Origin: F1-20-MAGs016 sp046086245
Lineage (GTDB): Bacteria > Planctomycetota > Planctomycetia > Pirellulales > UBA1268
Assembly (NCBI GenBank): GCA_046086245.1
Contig: JBJSXB010000173.1
Span: forward strand, 1-21,347
Length of the DNA stretch: 21,347 bases
Reading direction: 5' to 3'
The notes beneath the pieces were generated by a model, which was given only the letters and a program-made list of their open reading frames with translations, was not told where the DNA came from and searched no databases. Within the stretch, counting starts at the first letter, position 1; each line of letters begins with the position of its first letter. Shown here in pieces: positions 8,601 to 15,002 of the stretch. The position numbers and the translations under genes are program-made.

Positions 8601-9503
8601 TACGGGTGGCGGCGGACGCCCTACGCCTACCTGCTGCTGGCCGCCAAGGATCCGAAGATCGACCGGCTGCCGCCGCTGCGCGTCGACCTCGATTTCCTCG
8701 ACACCGCCGGCTATGTGGTGCTGCCGATCGGGAGCCAGGCGACGCTCCTCGACGCCGCCGCACCGCCGGCCGACCGCCCCTGGGAGAAGCTCGCCGTCAC
8801 GCAGATCCTCGACGACCGCCGGGCCGCAGAGGGGACGCTGTCGCTCGAGATCCGCGCCACCGCCCGCGGCCTCGTGCCCGATCTGGAGACGATCCTCGAT
8901 CCGCGCGTGCCGGGCTTCACCGTCACCGCGATCGAGGATCCCGGCGTCTCCGTGGCGCGGTTCGATCCGGAGTCGTCGCGCCCCGTGGTCGACACGGAGC
9001 GAACCTGGACGGTATCGCTCAAGCGCGCCGCCGACGCGGCGGGCACGTTCACCTTCCCGGTGCCGCGCGTCGAGACGGTCGAGCAGGTCCGCCAGCGATT
9101 CGTCGACGCCGATCTGGTGACCGCCGAGCCGACGGTCGATTTCCGCGGCCCGGTGCGGCGCGCGGGGGGCCGCATCACGCGCTGGCTCGTCGCCGCCGCC
9201 CTCGTGGCGGCGGGGCTGGCCGCGCTCGCGGCGCTGCTGCGCGGCGCACGCCGCCGCCGGCCTCCCGCGGTGGCCGCATTCACCGTCCCGGATCCGCCGA
9301 CGCCGTTCGCGGTCGTCCAGCTTCTCCGTGATATCCAATCGAACGACGGCCTCGACGCCCGGGCCCACGACGAGTTGGCCGAATCGATCGCGCGGATCGA
9401 ACGCGAGTACTTCGCCGGCGAGCGATCCGACGACGGCGACCTCGAGGCGCTGGCCAGGGGCTGGGTCGCCCGCGCCCGGCGTCGCCTTCCGGCGTCGCGC
9501 TGA
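5646..9503 (+). CDS. Giant bitopic membrane protein closing the MoxR/Bat cluster
   Basis: 1285 residues from the ATG at 5646, which has GGAG eight bases upstream and gives a proper hydrophobic N-terminus (HRVAAAVVHGTVVIVSLVVS); an in-frame ATG at 5541 would add 35 unlikely residues inside the preceding gene. After an Ala/Pro-rich linker (about 40-95) comes a long alpha-helical region (about 100-870), then a mixed segment with many aromatic and charged residues (about 885-1030, including FGVFVSLRHTREIERE and YGFNFGRPPKDYRDWFEQQV), then beta-rich Ig-like sequence (about 1060-1165). A second membrane helix lies at about 1180-1203 (RWLVAAALVAAGLAALAALL), followed by an 80-residue helical cytoplasmic tail. 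The end resembles BatD (Ig-like domains, membrane helix, helical tail), but the family is not one I recognise. Probably a large periplasmic scaffold for the VWA proteins. Confidence 0.85.
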   Translation: MTTAAGSTRSPPHRVAAAVVHGTVVIVSLVVSARRSPAWQVVPATPVVPAATLTPATARPAAVQGVPAAAVSPAATAPTPGAAAAPSADGSATVVEASADEKSEARIAKLSQVVFDRQPAVVLLGVPAAEVQATLGAATSRRGPGAGAPAAPAEPTPAAVPDPFDTELAAFRADVLAGRWGAAAAFLRALPAAEAKAGYDRLLEQFSTLPTAEPGPSGTPLEPSTPAIMLADVVGLVRAAPLPLDADGGKRLATLGGIVRLVVGAGVEPGDVLSALLRDGDGAGTPASHRQVATILAASDRADLVVPLLPPLEECVTARDADGIDLWVQSLQVARQRDPKAVGLDRLWDTVQRSLSVDGLADADRRRAIARAAALLPQLSRSTACEWITALAAAKPAAAADLLAFVAAKVASGPALAPRDTAARQRWLAFQRDVVAGILAAADGSDPRWRVPLELGARGWSAEALLSFEHDESDNGFRRDPYGNMYYWEEQELAQRREALPQWPVTLADVLEARPSAEWIARLDPSERPGVEKALAKALGKARRADDALAVVERLAATHRDAARELLPLLIDAWKMTHDPNDERRRQMPFFWYFGMDQQLTGIPLSRSLQERNLAELESFAGRVRALALGPLDDVALVDCFTTCHSVAEVYRPEAIARVFGPVETISPRAAARLAESMRTNLAGTWRKPSTQEQQKTKRRVADIQAEVLAGYATARGFVAAARARGDHWALATAEAALAHDENDFRGKLAAFPEFTARRREALDAFAAAARDYAAASATLPRDEWTTAPFETWLLAGAGACDAERIDADTLAVEGEPERVHAALDALPPEPRDWHRERMATAIVNRLSKLDPAVKYRVTKAGLAVAGDDPRAALARQVIDYYGDLVREIELVTEIDGPDRVGHGRPFGVFVSLRHTREIERESGGFGRYLQNQRASTGYGFNFGRPPKDYRDWFEQQVRRTLGESFEVRSVTFETEKVQSRSDDQYGWRRTPYAYLLLAAKDPKIDRLPPLRVDLDFLDTAGYVVLPIGSQATLLDAAAPPADRPWEKLAVTQILDDRRAAEGTLSLEIRATARGLVPDLETILDPRVPGFTVTAIEDPGVSVARFDPESSRPVVDTERTWTVSLKRAADAAGTFTFPVPRVETVEQVRQRFVDADLVTAEPTVDFRGPVRRAGGRITRWLVAAALVAAGLAALAALLRGARRRRPPAVAAFTVPDPPTPFAVVQLLRDIQSNDGLDARAHDELAESIARIEREYFAGERSDDGDLEALARGWVARARRRLPASR

Positions 9504-9532
9504 CGGGGGCGAGCGCCCCGCGCGTGTTCAGC
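9499..9532. terminator. Hairpin between convergent genes
   Basis: The 24 bases between the convergent stops at 9503 and 9528 hold GGGGC-GAGC-GCCCC (9506-9519), and an outer pair GCTGA (9499-9503) / TCAGC (9528-9532) that covers both stop codons. No T-tract is present on either side. This could act as a bidirectional terminator or mRNA end-stabilising hairpin. Confidence 0.4.
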
Positions 9533-10964
9533 CGGCCCCCTGCCACTCGACGCAGAGGATCGAGACGTCGTCGAGCGGGCCCTTCGGCCGGCACCAGGCC
9601 TGCACGCTCTCGAGCAACCGGACGACGTTGGTATCGACCGACTCGCCGCGGAGGGATTCGACCAGCGCCGTCATCCGCTCGTTGCCCATCTGCTCGAGTT
9701 TCTCGTCCATCGCCTCCGGCACGCCATCGGAATAGAGGATCACCCGGTCGCCGGGGGCGAGCTGCAGCGTCTCCTCGGTGAAGACGACATCGGGCACGAA
9801 TCCGACGGGGAAGCTCTCCACCTCGAAGAGCTTGAGCGGCCCGCCGCGGGGCACGTGGAGCAGTGGGGGATGGCCGCCCGACACGAAGCGCAGCCGGCCG
9901 CTGGGCACGTGGAGGATGCCGTAGACGATCGTGAAGTAGAGACCGGCCTGGTTGTCGGCCTGGAAGAGGTTGTTGAGCTGGGTCACCACCTCGCCGGGCG
10001 GCACCACCACCGGCTTGCCCCCCGTCGGATCGGGGCGCAACAGCAGCGACGTGTCGGAGACGCGCGGCGTGAGAAACGCCCCCACCGTCACCGCCAACAG
10101 CGAGCTGGGCACGCCGTGGCCGCTGACGTCGACGACGAACATCCCCACGTGCTCCTCGTCGAGCGGGAAGATGTTGAGGAAATCCCCCGCCAGCTCGTTG
10201 CAGGGCACGTAGCGCCACGCGGCCGCGGTCGACGGGACCGCGAGCGCCGCTTGCGGCAGAAGCGACTGCTGCACCTTGGCGGCGGCGTTGAGGTCGCGTG
10301 TCATCCGCTTGTTGCTGCGATCGATCTGCTCGTTGACCGCGACCAGTTCCGTGTTGGCCTTCTGCAGCTGATCGCGGGCCACCGACAGCGATTGGTTGGT
10401 GGCGATCAGTTCCTTGTTCTTGGTGACCGCGTTCTCGAAGATCGACACGAGGAGATTGAGCACTTGCTGGCGCCCGGCGTTGACCTTGAACGTCTGCCCG
10501 GCGACCGTCACCTCCATCTCCCCGCCGGGCCCGGCGTCGGCCGCCTTGAGCGGCGTGGCGAGGAGCGAATCCATGCGCCCGAGGAGATACTCCGGCTCGT
10601 AGGGTTTGGTGACGTAGTTGTCGGCCCCGGCGTCGAGGCCGCGGATGATGTCGACGGGATCGCCGAGCGACGACAGGAGGATGAGCGGGATCGTGCGCAG
10701 ATCGGGATCGGTCTTGACGATCTTGCAGAACTCGTAGCCGGTCATCTCCGGCATCTCGATGTCGGAGATGATGATGTCGGGGCGACGCTCGCGGACCAGC
10801 GCCAGCGCCTTGCCGCCGTCGGCACCCCAGCGCACCGTGTGGCCCGCCTCCGTGAGCCGCCGCTCGAGCAGTTTCGCCTGGATCTTGCTGTCCTCGGCGA
10901 TCACCACGTCCACCGGATGGCGGGCCCGCGGTGGTGGTGGCGCGGAGGGTTCGGCTGAGGCCAT
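9528..10964 (-). CDS. Response regulator with PP2C/SpoIIE-type serine phosphatase domain
   Basis: 478 residues from the ATG at 10964. The ATG at 11084 would add 40 Pro/Ser-rich residues with no ribosome site, so the shorter form is preferred. Residues 16-135 are a complete receiver: acidic pair E24-D25, phosphoacceptor D68 (ISDIEMP), serine 98/99 (LLSS) and K120 (VTKPYEP). A coiled-coil linker follows (about 160-235), then a PP2C-like SpoIIE domain (about 240-475) with metal aspartates in LAGDF (261), VVDVSGHG (279), YSDGVPEA (412) and LDDVS (465/466). Such proteins dephosphorylate a STAS-domain anti-anti-sigma factor when their receiver is phosphorylated. The STAS gene 165 bases upstream on the same strand is the obvious substrate. 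No histidine kinase for the receiver is in the window. Confidence 0.93.
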   Translation of the reverse strand: MASAEPSAPPPPRARHPVDVVIAEDSKIQAKLLERRLTEAGHTVRWGADGGKALALVRERRPDIIISDIEMPEMTGYEFCKIVKTDPDLRTIPLILLSSLGDPVDIIRGLDAGADNYVTKPYEPEYLLGRMDSLLATPLKAADAGPGGEMEVTVAGQTFKVNAGRQQVLNLLVSIFENAVTKNKELIATNQSLSVARDQLQKANTELVAVNEQIDRSNKRMTRDLNAAAKVQQSLLPQAALAVPSTAAAWRYVPCNELAGDFLNIFPLDEEHVGMFVVDVSGHGVPSSLLAVTVGAFLTPRVSDTSLLLRPDPTGGKPVVVPPGEVVTQLNNLFQADNQAGLYFTIVYGILHVPSGRLRFVSGGHPPLLHVPRGGPLKLFEVESFPVGFVPDVVFTEETLQLAPGDRVILYSDGVPEAMDEKLEQMGNERMTALVESLRGESVDTNVVRLLESVQAWCRPKGPLDDVSILCVEWQGAG

Positions 10965-11129
10965 CGCGGGTGGTCCGGGTGGGGCGGTCGACGGGGAGGC
11001 TGTGACGTTCGTCGCGGTGGAGGGCCCGTGTCGGGGCAGCGAGCCCGAGCGCCAAGCCACGGCCGTGCCCGAGCGCAGAAGCAAAAGCGCACGGTCACGG
11101 CCTCGGCGGCGCGTGCCGCGCGGGCCTTC

Positions 11130-11495
11130 TCAAGCGAATTTGGCCAGCGCTTCGGCCATGTCCTTGTGGATGGCGAACAGCTTGTTGAGGTTGGTGAGCT
11201 TGAAGACCTCGTAGATCTGCGGGTGGATGCTGCACATCTTCAGCCGCCCCTTGAGTGTCGTACCCACCTTGCGGTGGATCGTCCCCAGCAGGCCGAGCGC
11301 CGCGCTCGACATGAACTCCACCTGGCTGAAGTCGAGCAGCAGGTCGAGACCCTGCCGGTCGTTGATCAGCCGCAGCAACTCCACCTTGATCTCGTCGAGC
11401 GCCGTCTCGTCGAGGATCTTCTTGTCCTTGAACTTCGCGATCTCGACTTTGCCTTGCTTGGTGACGTCGATCCGGCGGAAGGCATCAGCGCTCAT
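11130..11495 (-). CDS. STAS-domain anti-anti-sigma factor-like protein
   Basis: 121 residues. Two ATGs are close (11501 and 11495); GAGG abuts the first but lies six bases before the second, so 11495 is chosen. The STAS fold is recognisable: beta strand VEIAKFKDKKI, LLLDFSQVEFMSSAALGLLG (about 52-71), then GRLKMCSIHPQIYEVFKLTNLNKLF. Hand alignment of FMSSAALG with FMDSSGLG of SpoIIAA places S64 at the phosphorylated serine and S63 where the aspartate normally stands. Proteins of this kind switch an anti-sigma kinase on and off its partner according to serine phosphorylation. The adjacent receiver-phosphatase gene is its likely activator. The anti-sigma kinase is not encoded nearby. Confidence 0.9.
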   Translation of the reverse strand: MSADAFRRIDVTKQGKVEIAKFKDKKILDETALDEIKVELLRLINDRQGLDLLLDFSQVEFMSSAALGLLGTIHRKVGTTLKGRLKMCSIHPQIYEVFKLTNLNKLFAIHKDMAEALAKFA

Positions 11496-11645
11496 CGGCA
11501 TCCTCGGGGTGCTGCGCGTCCGGCCGGCGGCCGGTCGCGTCGGAACGGATTGGCAACGGAAGGGAATGGGGGTGACGAAGCGCGTCGTCGGGCGGTGCCG
11601 ACGAGGCCGGCCGGCGGAGCGGCGCGGAAGGGCTCCGATGGGGCA

Positions 11646-11651
11646 AGTGTA
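11646..11651 (-). promoter_or_regulatory. Possible -10 element upstream of the STAS gene
   Basis: On the minus strand the spacer 11496-11711 contains GGCTACACTTG, with TACACT fitting a sigma-70 -10 box about 150 bases before the STAS start. No -35 match lies 16-18 bases upstream, so this is a weak call. Nothing else coding or repetitive is apparent in this roughly 215-base spacer. Confidence 0.25.
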
Positions 11652-11711
11652 GCCGACGGCGCGGGGCCGCCGCGGCCCGCGTCGCCACGACGCCCGCCCG
11701 ATCGAGCGGAC

Positions 11712-13091
11712 TCACGAAAACCCCTCGACTGGAGGGGGTGGCGCGGCGTCCTTCGGGGATCTCCACAGCTCCCGAAGACCGAACACCGCCGTCCCCGACA
11801 CCAGCACCACCGCCGCCAGGAGGAGCGCCTCGCGCGTCGAGGTGCCGAGGACGAACAGCCATCCCCCCAGGGCGATCAGGCTGGGAAGGGGATAGAACCA
11901 CATCCGAAACGGCATCTGCTCGGCGGAAAGTCGACGGCGCAGCAGGTGCAAGCCGACGATCTGCCCGATGAATTGCACGACGATCCGCACCGTGACCGCG
12001 GCCTCGATGACGCGCGGCAGCGGCCAGTAGCAGAAGACGGCCGTCAGCAGCCCGAGGCACACCAGCGCCGCCCACGGGTAGTGATGGACCGGATGGATGC
12101 GGGCGAAGATCGGGAGGAAGTCGCCCGCCCGGGCGGCCGCGTAGAGTACCCGCGAGTACCCCAACTGGATGGCGAACAGGCAGGCGGCCACCGTCCAGAG
12201 GATGAGCAGCGTGAACGCCACCGCCACCGGGCGGCCGTAGATCGTCTCCATGAACTCGGCGGCGACGTTGGGCGACTCCATCGCCCGCTGCCAAGGCACG
12301 ACCCCGATGATCACCGTGTTCATGCAGAGGTAAATCAGCGCCACGACGACGATCGAGATCACCACCGCCCGGGGAATCGTCCGGCCCGGCTCCACCACCT
12401 CGTCGCCGAGGTGGCAGACGTTGTAGTAGCCGAGATAGTCGTAGATCGCGATCAGCATCGCCGCCCCGAGGCCGGAGAAGAACCGTCCGTCGAGCCGGAA
12501 CGCGTCGGGGGGGAGGGTGATCAGTTCCGGTCGGAAGTTGAGCAGCCCCGAGACGATCACCACCGATACGGTGACGATCGTGCCCGCCGCGAGCACGACG
12601 CTCAACGGACCGAGGAATCCGATCGGTCGCGCCAGCACCGCCGTCATCGCCAGCACCGCGACGGCCGCCAGCGTCGCCGGCCCGCCGGGCAGCGGCCAGT
12701 CGGGCAGATCGGGGCGGATGTACCGCAGGTAGTCGATGGCGCCGATGTACCCCGAGGCCATCTCCAACGTGCCCGACACGGCGAATTGCCACACGAAGAG
12801 GAAGGGGAGCAGCCGTCCGAGGCGCGTGCCGCCGTAGATCCGCGCGAGGAAGTGGTACGAACCGCCGCTTCCCGGCAGCGCCGCGCCCAGTTCGCTCCAC
12901 ACCAACCCGTCGCAGAACACGAGCACGGCGGCCACGATCCAAGCCACGAGCGCCTGCGGGCCGGCCATCGTGGCGATGAACAGCGGGATCGTGATGAATG
13001 GCCCGATCCCCACCATGTTGGCGACGTTGAGCGCCGTCGCCTGCCACAGGCCGATGCTCCGTCGCAGGGTCGGAGTGGGTGGGTCGGCCAT
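11712..13091 (-). CDS. APC-superfamily amino-acid permease
   Basis: 459 residues from the ATG at 13091, which has GAGG nine bases upstream; the ATG six bases earlier (13097) is too close to that site. About twelve hydrophobic segments are visible. The first begins with GLWQATALNVANMVGIGPFITIP (residues 14-36), the usual APC helix-1 motif with a Gly-x-Gly break, and SELGAALPGSGGSYHFLARIYG (66-87) is the conserved helix 2/3 stretch. This family carries out proton- or antiport-coupled uptake of amino acids or polyamines; the substrate cannot be told. The gene lies 44-50 bases downstream of the secreted hydrolase on the same strand, so the two are probably co-transcribed. A possible terminator overlaps its last codons. 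Confidence 0.92.
   Translation of the reverse strand: MADPPTPTLRRSIGLWQATALNVANMVGIGPFITIPLFIATMAGPQALVAWIVAAVLVFCDGLVWSELGAALPGSGGSYHFLARIYGGTRLGRLLPFLFVWQFAVSGTLEMASGYIGAIDYLRYIRPDLPDWPLPGGPATLAAVAVLAMTAVLARPIGFLGPLSVVLAAGTIVTVSVVIVSGLLNFRPELITLPPDAFRLDGRFFSGLGAAMLIAIYDYLGYYNVCHLGDEVVEPGRTIPRAVVISIVVVALIYLCMNTVIIGVVPWQRAMESPNVAAEFMETIYGRPVAVAFTLLILWTVAACLFAIQLGYSRVLYAAARAGDFLPIFARIHPVHHYPWAALVCLGLLTAVFCYWPLPRVIEAAVTVRIVVQFIGQIVGLHLLRRRLSAEQMPFRMWFYPLPSLIALGGWLFVLGTSTREALLLAAVVLVSGTAVFGLRELWRSPKDAAPPPPVEGFS
11717..11737 (-). terminator. Hairpin plus T-run overlapping the end of the permease gene
   Basis: On the minus strand the sequence reads CCCCTC-CAGTC-GAGGGG then TTTT. The six-base stem is all but pure G-C, the loop is five bases, and the T-run lies inside the last sense codons; the TGA follows at 11714-11712. 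It looks like a short intrinsic terminator, but the run is only four Ts. Confidence 0.4.
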
Positions 13092-13141
13092 CGCCATGCG
13101 CCTCGGCGGTCCGTGCGGGGCACGCGCGTGCCGGTCGCGCG

Positions 13142-14047
13142 TCAGGGGATGCCCGCCGCGTCGGCGGGCCGCGTCGGGGCGAGATGTTCGTCGAACCAGG
13201 CGACCATCGCCTGCACCGCCTCGGCGAGATCCTTGCCCTGGAACCCGTGGCCGGCGTTCTCCATGACCAGCAGTTTCGATCCCACACCCTGGGCGGAGAG
13301 CGCCTCGTGGATCTTGCGGCTGTGGTCGGCGGGCACCAGTTCGTCGCGGCCACCGGCGATGAGCAGGGCGGGGGCGTCGTCCTTGCTCACGGCGAGCAGC
13401 GGCGACATCCGCGCCGCCTCGGGCTGGTCGAGATCGAGCGCCGGGAATCGCTCGTACTGTTTGTCGTGGCCGGGCGCGCTCCAGACGACGTGACGGAGGT
13501 CGGTGGGGGCGACCCACGCGCACACCGCCCGCACCCGGTTGCTCGCCCGGAGCACCGGATCGTCGGCGTCCTCGTCGCCGTCGTCGGCGGTGGTGGCGAG
13601 CATCAGCGAGAGATGCCCCCCGGCGCTCATCCCGAACACGCCGATCCGCCCCGGATCGACGCCGAGCCGGTCGGCGTGATGGCGCACGTAGCGGACGCAG
13701 CGGCGCACGTCGTCCACCGCCTCGGGGATGCCGAACTTCGGGCTGCTGCCGTGGCGCACGGCGATCACGGTGTAGCCGCGGTCGGTGAGCGGGGCGAACA
13801 TGCCGCGCGCCTGTTCCGGTGGGGCCCAGGCGGAGTACCATCCGCCGCTCACCATGAACAACAGCACGGCGCCGTTGGGATCGCGGGCCGGTCGGTACAT
13901 GTCGCAGGTGAGCGCGAGCCCGTGCTTGTGGCCATAGACGATGTCGGGAGTGATCGTCGCCTCGTCGGCACGGGCGGCGACGGTACTCGCCCCGATGGCG
14001 ATGGCGAGAACCCAGGGCCGCGCCGCCGACTGCTCCCTTGCACGCAT
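13142..14047 (-). CDS. Secreted alpha/beta hydrolase (esterase/lipase-like)
   Basis: 301 residues; GGAGG stands nine bases before the ATG. A Sec signal peptide covers residues 1-27 (RPWVLAIAIGASTVAARA, cleavage before DE). The mature part is an alpha/beta hydrolase of the BD-FAE / hormone-sensitive-lipase-like type: oxyanion region VSGGW (66-70), nucleophile elbow GMSAGG with S141, acid D235 in GGRDELVPADH, and H267 in NAGHGFQG. Length fits a single-domain esterase or peptidase. It should act in the periplasm or outside on an ester or a small carbohydrate ester or peptide; the substrate is unknown. With the amino-acid permease just downstream it may release a product that the permease imports, but this is inference from position only. 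Confidence 0.9.
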   Translation of the reverse strand: MRAREQSAARPWVLAIAIGASTVAARADEATITPDIVYGHKHGLALTCDMYRPARDPNGAVLLFMVSGGWYSAWAPPEQARGMFAPLTDRGYTVIAVRHGSSPKFGIPEAVDDVRRCVRYVRHHADRLGVDPGRIGVFGMSAGGHLSLMLATTADDGDEDADDPVLRASNRVRAVCAWVAPTDLRHVVWSAPGHDKQYERFPALDLDQPEAARMSPLLAVSKDDAPALLIAGGRDELVPADHSRKIHEALSAQGVGSKLLVMENAGHGFQGKDLAEAVQAMVAWFDEHLAPTRPADAAGIP

Positions 14048-14350
14048 GGGCTCGTCCCTCCAGGGTGTCCCTCGCGGATGGCGGGGCCTCTCCGCCGTCG
14101 GGGCCGGCGACGACGGGCTCCCGCCCGCGGGCGGGGCGACCGACGATCGACTCAGCCCTCGACGGCGGTACCATACCACGGTCAAAATGCCGCCTGGAAC
14201 CCGCCAAGCTGCGGGCGGTGACGACCACGGTGCGGATACGCCCCGTGATCCCGCGTTGATCGGCCGTTCCCACTCCTCGGCCCGAGGATCGTGTGTCCGG
14301 CCGTGCCGCCCTCGTGGCGGACCCCTCCCACCCGTCAGCGGAAACCATCG
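14048..14350. other. 303-base divergent intergenic region
   Basis: Separates the minus-strand hydrolase from the plus-strand LuxR regulator and must hold promoters for both. On the minus strand an extended -10-like TGGTATGGT (14170-14178) lies about 125 bases before the hydrolase start, with TTTTGACC slightly upstream of it but at the wrong distance for a -35. I see no convincing promoter on the plus strand and no repeats. Longer reading frames across it are extensions of the flanking genes without homology. Confidence 0.6.
14170..14178 (-). promoter_or_regulatory. Extended -10-like element before the hydrolase gene
   Basis: Minus-strand TGGTATGGT fits TG-n-TATNNT. No -35 box at the normal spacing. 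It stands 123 bases upstream of the hydrolase ATG in a spacer that must contain a promoter. Confidence 0.3.
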
Positions 14351-14989
14351 ATGTCCCCACCGATCACCCTGCTCATCGCCTACCCGAAGGCGGTGATTCG
14401 TGCCGGCCTGCTGAAGATGCTCGAGGGGTCGGGGATCCGCGTGGTGGGGGAGGCGAGCCACGCCCGTGAAGCGGTGACGATGGCACGCAAGGTGGAGCCC
14501 GACGTCGTGCTCGTCGACGCCATCCTGCCCGGGGTCGACAGTTTCGACGTCGTCCGCAAGTTCCGGGCGACCGTGCCCGACGCCAAGTTGCTGGTTCTCT
14601 CGGCGGTCGACAATCCCACCTACATGGCGCGGGCCCACGCCGCCGGGGCGAGCGACTATCTGCTCGAAGAGCTGTCGGCCGACGAATTGGTCGGTGCGAT
14701 CCGCAACGCCGTGGCCGGCAAGCCCCCGGCCCGGGGTGGTCGCTACACGGCGTTCCTCGCCGGCTTGGAGAAGCGCGACGAGGCCGGTCTCGCGTCGGGC
14801 AAGTTGACGCCGCGCGAGCAGCAGGTGCTGCGCCACATCTCGCTCGGGCTCCCCAACAAGGAGATCGCCTCGTCGCTGTCGATCAGCGTCGAGACGGTGA
14901 AGGAGCACGTGCAGAACATCCTCCGCAAGATGGGGCTCAAGGACCGCACCCAGGCGGCGGTCTGGGCGGCGCAGCAGGAACCCGCCTGA
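14351..14989 (+). CDS. LuxR/NarL-type response regulator with a degenerate receiver
   Basis: 212 residues from the ATG at 14351; an upstream ATG at 14291 would add 20 residues that do not look like receiver sequence. Residues 5-122 form a receiver domain with phosphoacceptor-position D56 (LVDAILPG) and S84 (LVLSA). The acidic pair that binds magnesium is replaced by Y11-P12 (LLIAYPKAVIRAGL), and the conserved lysine is E106 (YLLEELS). Residues 150-205 are a complete LuxR helix-turn-helix (LTPREQQVLRHISLGLPNKEIA ... VKEHVQNILRKM). The protein should bind DNA, but its receiver is unlikely to be controlled by ordinary phosphorylation. The histidine-phosphatase gene begins 13 bases after its stop and is probably co-transcribed. 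Confidence 0.93.
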   Translation: MSPPITLLIAYPKAVIRAGLLKMLEGSGIRVVGEASHAREAVTMARKVEPDVVLVDAILPGVDSFDVVRKFRATVPDAKLLVLSAVDNPTYMARAHAAGASDYLLEELSADELVGAIRNAVAGKPPARGGRYTAFLAGLEKRDEAGLASGKLTPREQQVLRHISLGLPNKEIASSLSISVETVKEHVQNILRKMGLKDRTQAAVWAAQQEPA

Positions 14990-15002
14990 CGGCCGCCCGC
15001 CC

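Noticed and set aside
5751..9368. A 1205-codon open frame on the minus strand, opposite the giant membrane protein gene
   Set aside because: Composition is Arg/Gly/His-rich with no domain or signal; it is the antisense shadow of a GC-rich gene whose plus-strand product has membrane helices and conserved-looking blocks.
10965..11084. Forty-residue N-terminal extension of the receiver-phosphatase
   Set aside because: No ribosome site and no homology; the Pro/Ser-rich sequence precedes an internal ATG close to the receiver domain.
11028..13493. An 821-codon plus-strand open frame across the STAS and permease genes
   Set aside because: Translation is His/Arg/Glu-rich and lacks any motif; the minus-strand genes have clear STAS and APC motifs.
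13098..14360. Upstream extension of the permease frame through the hydrolase gene
   Set aside because: It reads the hydrolase gene out of frame; the permease helix-1 motif begins right after the ATGs at 13091/13097.
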